NCBI RefSeq assembly: GCF_000730605.1
Contig: NZ_BBIS01000022.1
Location: forward strand, 51,418-115,417
Origin: Pseudomonas monteilii NBRC 103158 = DSM 14164
GTDB taxonomy: Bacteria; Pseudomonadota; Gammaproteobacteria; Pseudomonadales; Pseudomonadaceae
DNA: 64,000 bases
Direction of reading: 5' to 3'
In this document: positions 30,389 through 38,494 of the stretch, piece after piece
Layout: the number at the start of each line of letters is the position of its first letter
How positions within the stretch are numbered: position 1 is the first letter of the stretch
Position numbers and translations under genes: made by a program
Notes under the pieces: generated by a model
The model's input: only the letters and a program-made list of their open reading frames with translations
What the model was told of the DNA's origin: nothing
Database searches by the model: none

Positions 30389-31852
30389 GTGAGCCACGCT
30401 TTTGTAGTCGTTGATACTCCCGAACAGGCCGTCGACCGTCTGGCGGCCTTGCATGAACAGGCCACCGGGGCCCTGAGCCAGGCCCTCAAGCGTTACTTGA
30501 AGGACCGTACCGAGCCGGGCGCCGATGAGCGGGACCTGTTCCGCTACCCGGCACTGCGCCTGACCTACCACAGCCACGGCGAAGTGGCCGCCACCACGCG
30601 GGCCTATGCCAAGGTCCAGGTGGCCGGCACCTACAGCGTTACCGTCACCCAGCCAGCCGCGTTCCGTAGCTACCTGCTGGAGCAACTGCGCCCATTGATG
30701 CACGACTACACCGTCACGGTAGAGGTCGGCGTCAGCGAACAGAACATTCCTTACCCCTACGTGGTCGACCAGGGCGACGAGCTGGCCGGTAGCGGTATTA
30801 CCGCCGCGCAACTGGCGCGGGTGTTCCCCAGCACCGACCTTTCGGCCGCCACCGACAACATCGCCGATGGCCTGTACGACTGGGACCGTGCCGAAATTTT
30901 TCCGCTGGCGCTGTTCGACGCCGCCCGCGTCGACTTCTCGCTGCGCCGCCTGGTGCACTACACCGGCAGCGACTGGCGCCATGTGCAGCCATGGATCCTG
31001 CTGACCAACTACCACCGTTATGTTGATCAGTTCATCAGCCATGGCCTGGAGCAGCTGCGTGACGACCCGCGTTTCGTGCGCATGGTGCTGCCGGGCAATG
31101 TGGTGATCGAAAAGGGCATGGACCACGGTGAAACCCAGGCGCTGGTAGCCAGCGTGATCTGGCACCGCTACCAGATGCCGGCCTACCACCTGATCGCCGC
31201 CGATGGCGACGGCGTTACCTTGGTCAACATCGGTGTCGGCCCGTCCAACGCCAAGAACATCACCGACCATCTGGCCGTGCTGCGCCCACACTGCTGGCTG
31301 ATGATCGGCCACTGCGGCGGCCTGCGGCAGTCGCAAACCATCGGCGACTATGTGCTGGCGCACGCCTACATGCGCCGTGACGGCATTCTCGACCGGGTGG
31401 TACCGCCGAACATCCCGATCCCGGCCCTGGCCGAAGTGCAACTGGCCTTGCAGGAAGCCGCAGCCCAGGTCACCGGTGAGCGTGGCGAGCAGTTGAAGAA
31501 GCGCCTGCGCACCGGCACCGTGCTGACCTACGACGACCGCAACTGGGAGTTGCGCTGGGCTCAGGAACGCCCGCTCATCAACCTGTCGCGTGCCGTGGCG
31601 GTAGACATGGAAAGTGGCACCATTGCCGCCCAAGGGTATCGCTTGCGCGTGCCGTACGGCACCTTGCTGTGTGTGTCCGACAAGCCGCTGCACAGCGAGA
31701 TCAAGCTGCCGGGTTCTGCCAACGCCTTCTATAACCGGGCGGTCAGCCAACACCTGAAGATCGGTATCGCCGCCCTCGACTTGCTGCGCACCGAGCTCAA
31801 CTCGCTGCACTCGCGTAAACTGCGCAGCTTCGATGAGCCGCCGTTCCGCTGA
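30389..31852 (+). CDS. amn: AMP nucleosidase
   Basis: Amn splits AMP into adenine and ribose 5-phosphate, controlling AMP pools. A GTG start at 30389 (VSHAFVVVDTPEQAVDRL), preceded by AGGA, gives 487 residues, close to the E. coli length of 484; the frame is open further upstream but has no family character. Domains: N-terminal AMP-binding region (PALRLTYHSHGEV) and a C-terminal nucleoside-phosphorylase fold (GVGPSNAKNITDHLAVLRPHCW, IGHCGGLRQ, AVDMESGTIAAQGYR). Confidence 0.93.
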   Translation: MSHAFVVVDTPEQAVDRLAALHEQATGALSQALKRYLKDRTEPGADERDLFRYPALRLTYHSHGEVAATTRAYAKVQVAGTYSVTVTQPAAFRSYLLEQLRPLMHDYTVTVEVGVSEQNIPYPYVVDQGDELAGSGITAAQLARVFPSTDLSAATDNIADGLYDWDRAEIFPLALFDAARVDFSLRRLVHYTGSDWRHVQPWILLTNYHRYVDQFISHGLEQLRDDPRFVRMVLPGNVVIEKGMDHGETQALVASVIWHRYQMPAYHLIAADGDGVTLVNIGVGPSNAKNITDHLAVLRPHCWLMIGHCGGLRQSQTIGDYVLAHAYMRRDGILDRVVPPNIPIPALAEVQLALQEAAAQVTGERGEQLKKRLRTGTVLTYDDRNWELRWAQERPLINLSRAVAVDMESGTIAAQGYRLRVPYGTLLCVSDKPLHSEIKLPGSANAFYNRAVSQHLKIGIAALDLLRTELNSLHSRKLRSFDEPPFR

Positions 31853-31858
31853 GGATCC

Positions 31859-32486
31859 ATGTCACTGCCACCCCGTAACAAGCCGCGCCGTCCCGAGGCG
31901 CGGCCTGCCACCGGCCCACGCCGCCAGCCCAAGGCGCCACCCGCCGAGCCGCGCCTGATCCTGTTCAACAAACCGTTCGACGTGCTGACCCAGTTCAGCG
32001 ACGGCGACGCTCAAGGACTTCATCGACATCCCGGGCGTGTACCCGGCCGGGCGGCTGGACCGCGACAGTGAAGGCTTGCTGTTGCTCACCAACGATGGCG
32101 GGCTGCAGGCGCGCATTGCCGACCCCAAGCACAAGCTGGCCAAAACGTACTGGGTGCAAGTGGAGGGTGAACCGAGCGACGAGCAGTTGCAGCGCTTGCG
32201 TGATGGCGTGGAGCTGAACGATGGGCCTACCTTGCCCGCCGAGGCACGGCGGCTGGACGAACCCGAACTGTGGCCGCGCAACCCGCCGGTACGGTTTCGC
32301 AAGAGCGTGCCGACCAGCTGGCTAGAGCTGGTGATACGCGAAGGGCGTAACCGTCAGGTGCGGCGGATGACGGCGGCGGTGGGGCTGCCGACCTTGCGCC
32401 TGGTGCGGGTACGGATCGGGGATTGGGCGCTGGATGGGCTGGAGCAAGGCTGCTGGCGCGAGGTCCCGGCGAAATTGCAGCGCTAG
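31859..32486 (+). pseudogene. rluE: RluE-type 23S rRNA pseudouridine synthase, frameshifted
   Basis: The gene begins at 31859 (MSLPPRNKPRRPEAR) and reads [18 protein letters not shown], then shifts frame near 32009; the continuation in another frame is [30 protein letters not shown] through to REVPAKLQR at 32486. The catalytic Asp (GRLDRDSEG) is in the second part. RluE modifies U2457 of 23S rRNA. Comparison with the family pattern (QFTD-EAGRK-TLKEF in E. coli) implies loss of about 11 bases encoding a GRAT-like stretch. It could be a true mutation or a sequencing error. Confidence 0.82.
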
Positions 32487-32488
32487 CA

Positions 32489-32505
32489 GGAGCGCAAAGC
32501 GCTCC
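32489..32505. terminator. Hairpin between convergent rluE and DUF2788 gene
   Basis: GGAGCGC/GCGCTCC with an AAA loop; REP-like core. No T-run on either side. Likely shared transcript end. Confidence 0.5.
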
Positions 32506-32520
32506 CGGCATTCCTGAGCC

Positions 32521-32724
32521 TTAGACCCCTTCCAGAAACCCCACCACCACGCTCTTGATGATAAAGGCCAACACCCCTAGCCCCAACACGAAGAACAGGA
32601 TCAACGTACCGAACTTGCCTGCCTTGGACTTTTTCGCAAGGTCCCAGACGATGAAACCCATGAAACCGATCAGCACGGTGACCAGGATGATCATCATCCA
32701 TTCTTCGAATACGGCGGGATCCAT
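32521..32724 (-). CDS. DUF2788 small membrane protein
   Basis: A 67-residue protein with two membrane helices (MIILVTVLIGFMGFIVWDLA and FGTLILFFVLGLGVLAFII) separated by a basic KKSKAGKFG loop, a pattern annotated in pseudomonads as DUF2788. The start at 32724 reads MDPAVFEEWMM. Function unknown. Monocistronic between rluE and the Lrp-type gene. Confidence 0.82.
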   Translation of the reverse strand: MDPAVFEEWMMIILVTVLIGFMGFIVWDLAKKSKAGKFGTLILFFVLGLGVLAFIIKSVVVGFLEGV

Positions 32725-32778
32725 CGGTGTTCTCCAGACAATCTGAGCAGCCGATCATACGCCGGCTGCCATGGGCAA

Positions 32779-33255
32779 TTAACGCAGGTGGGTCAATGGC
32801 ATCTCGGTACTGGCCAGCACCTGGTTGAGCACGAAACTCGAACGCACGCTGGTAACACCTTCGATACGGGTCAGGCTGCCTAGAAGCAGTTTCTGGTAGT
32901 GGTCCATGTCGGGTACCACCACTTTAAGCTGATAGTCGGCATCCATGCCGGTGACCAGGCTGCATTCGAGCACCTGTGGCAGGTTGCGGATGGCCGCCTC
33001 GAAGGTTTCGAAGCGCTCCGGGGTGTGGCGGTCCATGCCGATCAGCACGTAGGCGGTCAGGCTCAGGCCCAGCTTTTTGCGGTCGAGCAGGGCCACCTGG
33101 CGCGAAATGTAGCCGTCGTCCTCCAGTTGCTTGACCCGACGCGAGCATGGCGAAGGTGACAGGCCGATGCGTTCGGCCAGCTCCTGGTTGGAAATGCGCG
33201 CATCGCGCTGCAATTCGGCGAGGATGCTCAGGTCGTAGCGGTCAAGTTTGCTCAT
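32779..33255 (-). CDS. Lrp/AsnC family transcriptional regulator
   Basis: A 158-residue regulator: N-terminal helix-turn-helix (DRYDLSILAELQRDARISNQELAERIGLSPSPCSRRVKQLE) and C-terminal RAM ligand domain (LGLSLTAYVLIGMDRHTPERF ... GMDADYQLKVVVPDMDHYQKLLLGSL). Such proteins form octamers and sense amino acids. No obvious target gene is adjacent: its neighbours are a DUF2788 gene and, across a 395-base gap, a structured RNA candidate and a DUF6515-type gene. Confidence 0.92.
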   Translation of the reverse strand: MSKLDRYDLSILAELQRDARISNQELAERIGLSPSPCSRRVKQLEDDGYISRQVALLDRKKLGLSLTAYVLIGMDRHTPERFETFEAAIRNLPQVLECSLVTGMDADYQLKVVVPDMDHYQKLLLGSLTRIEGVTSVRSSFVLNQVLASTEMPLTHLR

Positions 33256-33360
33256 GGCATTTGCCTTTTCTGTTCGTATTGCGGCGAATTATCAATCCAG
33301 GGTTAAAAATTGCGCAAGTGCTATTTATCCAAGCAATCTTAGCAATCCTCTGCCGCAACC

Positions 33361-33568
33361 TGTCCGGTATCTTTATCACCAGAATCACTGCCCGGACATC
33401 AGTCCACGGCGACGCGCCCTAGGCGGGCGGTCGCGGCCAGCCATCCAACAGGATCTGCAGGCCCCCGGGCTACACACCCTCCAGAAGACGGTGTGAGGTG
33501 AGCCGGCACCACAAGTGCCGAGCACGGACGACAATTCCTGAAGGGAGGCCCTGCGGCCTCCCTTTTTT
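33361..33568 (+). ncRNA. Candidate structured small RNA
   Basis: Five inverted repeats follow one another without a credible gene: TGTCCGG/CCGGACA (33361-33398), GCGAC with GTCGC (33409-33434, with inner GCCC/GGGC), CACACC/GGTGTG (33473-33495), CGGCAC/GTGCCG (33504-33520), and a strong terminator (33541-33568). The next gene has its own promoter after the terminator, so this looks like an independent transcript rather than a leader. I do not recognise the family. No promoter is certain; the region 33270-33360 is AT-rich. Confidence 0.45.
33541..33568 (+). terminator. Strong Rho-independent terminator
   Basis: AAGGGAGGCC and GGCCTCCCTT form a perfect 10-bp stem with a CTGC loop, continuing into TTTT. 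No protein gene on the plus strand ends here, which is why a small RNA is proposed. Confidence 0.88.
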
Positions 33569-33585
33569 CATGTCTGGAAATTTAA

Positions 33586-33613
33586 TTGGCCTGTGTGACG
33601 GGCGCGGTAGACT
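33586..33613 (+). promoter_or_regulatory. Predicted sigma-70 promoter
   Basis: TTGGCC (33586-33591) and TAGACT (33608-33613) with a 16-base spacer, 38 bases before the start of the DUF6515-type gene at 33651. Confidence 0.5.
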
Positions 33614-33650
33614 GGCTGTGGTTGCAGTATTTTCTACCGAGAGGAATACC

Positions 33651-34481
33651 ATGAAGTCGCGCATCTGGCAGTTGGCAGGTGTTGGTTTGCTGGGTTTGAG
33701 CATCAGCCTCGGGGCCCTGGCCGAAGGGCCGGGCGAAGGGCATGGCGAACGCGGCCAGCAGATGCAAGGCGAGGGCGGGCCAGGCCGCTCGCTCAACTCG
33801 CGCGATGAAGTGCGCCAGACCCAGCCGCCGCGCCAGGGTTATTACCAGGACATTCCCCATCGCCATGGCGACGACCACCACTGGCAAGCCGGTGGCCCAC
33901 GGCCCGGCGGTGACTGGCAGGGGCGCCCGGATGGCCATGGCAATGGCTGGGGGCCTGGGCCGCAGTATCGCCCGGGCCACACCATTGATCATTTGCCCGA
34001 CCGTTACTGGAAGGTGCCCTACCGTGGCGCGGATTACTTCTATTCCGGTGGCTACTGGTACCGCCCACACGGTGGCAGTTACATCGTAGTGGCTCCGCCC
34101 TACGGCGTACGGGTCAGTTACCTGCCTTCCTATGCGCGTGAGGTCTGGCTGGGAGGGGCGCTGTTCTTCCTGGTGGCCGATACCTATTACCAGTACCTGG
34201 CGGACAGCCAGGAGTACGTGGTGGTCAACCCGCCGGTCGGCGTACCGGCGCCCGTGCCGGTGGCACCGGCAAACGGCGGCTATGACGTGGTGGCTTACCC
34301 GATGTATGGGCAGGGGCAACAGCAGCAGGACCAGGACCGCTACCAGTGCCATCGCTGGGCGGTGAGCCAGTCTGGCTTCGACCCCGCGACGGCGACGTAT
34401 GCGCCACCTGCCAATGTGCTGGACAACTACCGGCGGGCGCTGGGGGCTTGCTTCAGTGGGCGAGGCTACAGCATCAACTGA
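33651..34481 (+). CDS. DUF6515-type exported protein
   Basis: A 276-residue protein with a signal peptide (VGLLGLSISLGALAEG), a Gly/His/Gln/Arg-rich low-complexity stretch (residues about 25-105), and a conserved C-terminal part with IDHLPDRYWKVPYRGADYFYS, GGYWYRPHGGSYIVVAPP and VADTYYQYLADSQEYVVV. That last pattern resembles proteins annotated as DUF6515; function unknown, probably envelope-located. The start at 33651 follows GAGAGGAATACC. Convergent with the cation efflux gene at 3 bases. Confidence 0.75.
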   Translation: MKSRIWQLAGVGLLGLSISLGALAEGPGEGHGERGQQMQGEGGPGRSLNSRDEVRQTQPPRQGYYQDIPHRHGDDHHWQAGGPRPGGDWQGRPDGHGNGWGPGPQYRPGHTIDHLPDRYWKVPYRGADYFYSGGYWYRPHGGSYIVVAPPYGVRVSYLPSYAREVWLGGALFFLVADTYYQYLADSQEYVVVNPPVGVPAPVPVAPANGGYDVVAYPMYGQGQQQQDQDRYQCHRWAVSQSGFDPATATYAPPANVLDNYRRALGACFSGRGYSIN

Positions 34482-34484
34482 TCG

Positions 34485-35354
34485 CTATACCGGGTCTGCG
34501 TGCACCATCACATCCGCCTGTGGGTAACGCTGGCGGATTACCTTTGATGCCTCAACACACAACCCGTGCGCCTCATGTAGCGGCAACTGCCCCGGCAGCT
34601 CCAGGTGCAATTGCACAAACCACTGGTTGCCCGATACCCGCGTGCGCAAGTCGTGCACGCCTTTCACGCCGGGAATGGCCAGTACCAGTGCGGCCATGCC
34701 TTCACCAACATCGCCGGGCAGTTCCTTGTCCATCAGGATCGCCGTACTTTCGCGGGCAATCTGCAGCGCGCTCCAGAGGATGTAGCAGGCTATGCCAAGG
34801 CCGAACAGCGCATCCAGTTGCGGCCAGCCAAAACGCGCCAGCAACAGGGCCAACAGGATACTGCCGTTCAGCAGCAGGTCCGAGCGGTAGTGCAGGGAGT
34901 CGGCCCGCACGGCGGTGGAGCCGGTCAGGCGAATGACCTTGCGCTGCAATGCCAGCAGGGCAAGGGTCAGCACCAGTGACAGCAGCATCACGGCAATGCC
35001 GATACCGGTATCGCCCAAGGGTTGCGGGGTGTGAAGGCGTTCGGCTGCCTGCACGCCTATCAGCACCGCACTGACGGCGATGAACAGCGCCTGCGCCATG
35101 CCAGCCAGCGCTTCGGCTTTGCCGTGGCCAAAGCGGTGGTCGTCGTCGGCCGGTCGCAGGGCGTAATGCACGGCCAGCAAGTTGAGAAACGAGGCAACGG
35201 CATCCAGTGCCGAGTCGGTCAGCCCGGCCAGCAGGCTCACCGAGCCGCTCAGCCACCAGGCCAGGGCCTTGCTCAGTACAAGGATGCTGGCCACCGCCAG
35301 TGATGCGCGGGTGGCCAGGCGTAGCAGGCGCTGGTGTTCAGCTGGGGTGATCAT
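34485..35354 (-). CDS. Cation diffusion facilitator (FieF/YiiP type)
   Basis: A 289-residue inner-membrane metal/proton antiporter exporting Zn2+, Fe2+ or Cd2+. Six membrane helices are visible, with metal-site residues in LLAGLTDSALDAVASFLN (DxxxD) and the HRFGHGKAEALAGM signature, then HYRSDLLLN. A cytoplasmic C-terminal domain (GVHDLRTRVSGNQWFVQLHLELPG) is typical. Monocistronic. Confidence 0.9.
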   Translation of the reverse strand: MITPAEHQRLLRLATRASLAVASILVLSKALAWWLSGSVSLLAGLTDSALDAVASFLNLLAVHYALRPADDDHRFGHGKAEALAGMAQALFIAVSAVLIGVQAAERLHTPQPLGDTGIGIAVMLLSLVLTLALLALQRKVIRLTGSTAVRADSLHYRSDLLLNGSILLALLLARFGWPQLDALFGLGIACYILWSALQIARESTAILMDKELPGDVGEGMAALVLAIPGVKGVHDLRTRVSGNQWFVQLHLELPGQLPLHEAHGLCVEASKVIRQRYPQADVMVHADPV

Positions 35355-35378
35355 CCGTGGTCAATGTCCGTGTGGGTT

Positions 35379-35798
35379 TCAGGCTGCCGGCACCAGGCCA
35401 AGGCTGGCCAGTTGCTCGACGCTGCCGCGGTGCTGGATCAGCCTCGGGTCGTTCAGCGGCAGGCGTTGGCCCAGCTCGCTTTCAAGAATGGCCTGCAACT
35501 TCAGGTTGTCGACCTTGCCGTCGGGGCTGACGGCTTCTTGCAGTTTGGCCGGGTCGACCTGGGCGGTGCGGCCACCCGGGTAGTAGATGGCGCCCGTGGC
35601 GAAGTCGATGCCGAAGGCGATCAGGCCCGGGATCACGTAGAACAGGATGCCAATGGCGTCCATTGCGGCAACCACAGGGTCGATCTTGCCGCCGATCTGG
35701 CCGCGCCGGTCTGGATAGAAAATGGTGCCGCAGGCCGTCAGTTGGGTCAGCAGGGTGGCGATGAGGGCGCCACCGATGACGCGGGTCGAGATGCGCAT
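35379..35798 (-). CDS. Conserved lipoprotein
   Basis: A 139-residue predicted lipoprotein: signal and lipobox LTQLTACGTIFYPDRR, one later hydrophobic segment (DAIGILFYVIPGLIAFGIDFATGAIYYP), and a C-terminal helical part (LQAILESELGQRLPL). A YPxRxGQxGG pattern follows the lipid-attachment Cys. No function is known to me. It lies between the cation pump gene and hrpB, divergent from hrpB. Confidence 0.78.
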   Translation of the reverse strand: MRISTRVIGGALIATLLTQLTACGTIFYPDRRGQIGGKIDPVVAAMDAIGILFYVIPGLIAFGIDFATGAIYYPGGRTAQVDPAKLQEAVSPDGKVDNLKLQAILESELGQRLPLNDPRLIQHRGSVEQLASLGLVPAA

Positions 35799-35886
35799 GT
35801 AAATCTCCGAGAAGGTATTCAGCAGGGCAAGCGAAGCGCCTGCGCCTGAAGCTTAAGACCATGATAGAGCAGGCTGGGTTCGCCGT

Positions 35887-35892
35887 TATACT
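35887..35892 (+). promoter_or_regulatory. -10-like TATACT before hrpB
   Basis: TATACT 23 bases before the hrpB start. No good -35 hexamer at the expected distance. The second hrpB has the same hexamer at 44441, 24 bases before its start. Confidence 0.4.
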
Positions 35893-35915
35893 CGCGAGAC
35901 TGTTCGAGGACCACC

Positions 35916-38399
35916 ATGATTTCATTACCGATCGATGCCGTCTTGCCCGCCTTGCGCCAAGCCCTGGAAAAACGTGACGAAGCGGTGCTTGAAGCACCAC
36001 CAGGCGCCGGCAAGACCACCCGCGTGCCGCTGGCGCTGCTGAACGAGCCGTGGCTGGCCGGGCAGACCATTCTCATGCTTGAACCCCGGCGTCTGGCGGC
36101 GCGAGCGGCCGCCGAAAGGCTGGCCAGCGAACTGGGCGAGCAGGTGGGCCAGACCGTCGGTTATCGCATTCGCCTGGACAGCAAGGTCGGGCCGAACACC
36201 CGCATCGAAGTGGTAACCGAAGGTATCCTCACTCGCCGCCTTCAGGCCGACCCGGCGCTGGAAGGCGTAGGCTTGCTGATCTTCGATGAGTTTCATGAGC
36301 GCAGCCTGGACGCCGACCTGGCCCTGGCGCTGAGCCTTAATGGCCGCGAACTGCTGCGTGATGACCCGCCGCTGAAAATGCTGCTGATGTCTGCCACCCT
36401 GGAGGGCGAGCGGCTGTCGCGGTTGCTGGGCGATGCCCCGGTGGTCCGCAGTGAAGGGCGCATGCACCCGGTGGACATCCGCTGGGGGCGGCCGTTTCAG
36501 CCGGGCGAATTCATCGAGCCACGGGTGGTGGACAGCGTGTTGCAGGCGCTGGCCGACCAGGCTGGCAGCGTGCTGGTATTCCTGCCCGGCCAGGCGGAGA
36601 TCCGCCGGGTGCACCAAAGCCTTCAGGAGGCGCTGGGTGAGCGCCCCGAGATCCTGTTGTGCCCGCTGCACGGCGAACTCGACCTCAATGCCCAGCGCGC
36701 CGCCATCGACCCGGCGCCCAAGGGCCTGCGCAAGGTGGTGCTGGCGACTAACATCGCCGAGACCAGCCTGACCATCGACGGCGTGCGTGTGGTGATCGAC
36801 GCAGGCCTGGCCCGCGTGCCGCGCTTCGACCCCGGCAGCGGCATGACCCGCCTGGACACCCAGCGCATTTCCCGCGCCAGTGCCACCCAGCGCGCCGGGC
36901 GTGCCGGCCGCCTGGAGCCTGGTGTCTGCTACCGCCTGTGGTCCGAGGCCCAGCATGACCAGCTGGCCGCCTACGGCAGTGCCGAGATCCTTCAGGCCGA
37001 CCTGGCCGGCCTGGCCCTGCAACTGGCGCGCTGGGGCGTTACCCCCGAGCAACTGTGCTGGCTCGACCAGCCGCCGCCTGCTGCATTCGCCCAGGCCCAG
37101 GACCTGCTGGCGCGGCTCAATGCTTTCAAGCCCGGCAGCCGCGACAGCCTCAGCGAACATGGCCAGGCCATGGCCGAACTGCCAGCTCATCCACGCATCG
37201 CGCATTTGTTGCTACGGGGCCAGAACCTGGGCCTGGCACAGATGGCGTGCGATGTGGCTGCGTTGCTGGGGGAGCGGGATATCCAGCGGGGCGGTGGCGC
37301 CGACTTGCACAGCCGGCTGGCGCTGGTGAGCGGCGAGAGCAAGGCTGCGCGTAGTGGCCAGGGCGGCGTGCAGTGTGCCCGCCAGCTGGCTCGCCAGTAC
37401 CGCGGCCTGCTGCGTGGCAAGCCTGGGGCTGCGGTCGCCGACCCCGAACACCCACGTTGGCTGGGCGCGCTGCTGGCGCTGGCCTACCCCGACCGTGTCG
37501 CCCAGCAGCGCCGCGAGGGCGGTGCGGAGTACCGGTTGGCCAACGGCCGTGCAGCGCTGTTCGCCGAGGTCGATGCATTGATGAAGTGCCCATGGTTGGT
37601 GATCGCCGACCTGGGGAGCCGCCAAGGGCAGCGCGAAGAGCGGATCTACCTCGCCGCCGAGTTCGATCCAGCCTTGCTCGACGGTGTGCTGGCCGAGCAG
37701 GTCGAGCGGGTCGATATCCTGGATTGGGACGAGCGTGAGCAGGTGTTGCGCGCAGAGCGTCAGGTCAAGGTTGGTGAACTGGTGCTCAGCCGTGAGCCGC
37801 TGCCGGGGCTGGATGATGACGCCAGGGCAAGGGCCCTGCTTGGCCTGGTCCGGCGTAAAGGCCTGAATCTGCTGACGTGGACCCCGGAGTTGCGCCAGTG
37901 GCAGGCACGGGTGGCACTGCTGCGTCAGCTCGACGTGGAAAAGACGGGCAACAGCGAGTGGCCCGACCTGGGGGACGAGGCGTTGCTCGCCAGCCTGGAA
38001 GACTGGCTGCAGCCTTATCTGGGCAAGGTATCGCGCCTTAGCCACTTCGCCGCACTGGACCTGCCGTCGATGCTGCGTAACCTGTTGCCCTGGCCGCTGC
38101 CACAGCGGCTGGAAGAACAGGCACCTGCGCACCTGGCCGTGCCTTCCGGCTCCCACATTCGGCTGGACTACAGTGAAAACCCGCCGATTCTCGCCGTGCG
38201 CCTGCAAGAGCTGTTCGGCCTTGCCGATACCCCACGCATTGCCAATGGCCGCCAGCAGGTCAAGCTGCACCTGCTGTCACCGGCCCGCCGCCCGGTGCAG
38301 GTGACCCAGGACTTGGCCAATTTCTGGCGTACGACTTATGCCGAGGTGAAGAAGGACCTGAAAGGGCGCTATCCAAAGCTATCATGTCTCGTTAAATGA
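35916..38399 (+). CDS. hrpB: ATP-dependent RNA helicase HrpB, 3' end replaced
   Basis: HrpB is a DEAH/RHA-type helicase. This 827-residue product has Walker A GAGKTT, motif II DEFHER, motif III SATLEG, motif VI QRAGRAGR and the conserved C-terminal HrpB domain. Its last six residues (LSCLVK after KKDLKGRYPK) do not match the second copy at 44.5 kb, which continues HFWPDDPLVAQATARAKPRGT. The natural end has therefore been lost at about 38372, exactly where the low-GC recombinase operon begins. All helicase motifs remain, so the enzyme may still work. GC and codon use are those of the core genome. Confidence 0.92.
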   Translation: MISLPIDAVLPALRQALEKRDEAVLEAPPGAGKTTRVPLALLNEPWLAGQTILMLEPRRLAARAAAERLASELGEQVGQTVGYRIRLDSKVGPNTRIEVVTEGILTRRLQADPALEGVGLLIFDEFHERSLDADLALALSLNGRELLRDDPPLKMLLMSATLEGERLSRLLGDAPVVRSEGRMHPVDIRWGRPFQPGEFIEPRVVDSVLQALADQAGSVLVFLPGQAEIRRVHQSLQEALGERPEILLCPLHGELDLNAQRAAIDPAPKGLRKVVLATNIAETSLTIDGVRVVIDAGLARVPRFDPGSGMTRLDTQRISRASATQRAGRAGRLEPGVCYRLWSEAQHDQLAAYGSAEILQADLAGLALQLARWGVTPEQLCWLDQPPPAAFAQAQDLLARLNAFKPGSRDSLSEHGQAMAELPAHPRIAHLLLRGQNLGLAQMACDVAALLGERDIQRGGGADLHSRLALVSGESKAARSGQGGVQCARQLARQYRGLLRGKPGAAVADPEHPRWLGALLALAYPDRVAQQRREGGAEYRLANGRAALFAEVDALMKCPWLVIADLGSRQGQREERIYLAAEFDPALLDGVLAEQVERVDILDWDEREQVLRAERQVKVGELVLSREPLPGLDDDARARALLGLVRRKGLNLLTWTPELRQWQARVALLRQLDVEKTGNSEWPDLGDEALLASLEDWLQPYLGKVSRLSHFAALDLPSMLRNLLPWPLPQRLEEQAPAHLAVPSGSHIRLDYSENPPILAVRLQELFGLADTPRIANGRQQVKLHLLSPARRPVQVTQDLANFWRTTYAEVKKDLKGRYPKLSCLVK
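38346..38380 (+). repeat. Left imperfect direct repeat (putative attL core)
   Basis: The last hrpB codons at 38346-38380 match 46907-46941 in the second hrpB at 26 of 35 positions by eye. Homology of the genes explains most of it. Sequence homology to the normal hrpB end stops just after CCAAAGC, so the crossover lies in or next to this block. Confidence 0.5.
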
Positions 38400-38494
38400 A
38401 AGTGTTTATCGTGAAACATTCTGACATTGACTGATATCTTGTTTTTCTTACGCATAACATTCAGGCTTGACACTCGAAGAATGGGTGGGGCGGT

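Noticed and set aside
33248..33496. An 82-codon plus-strand frame in the gap after the Lrp-type gene
   Set aside because: No ribosome-binding site, atypical composition, and it runs through the inverted repeats of the small RNA candidate.
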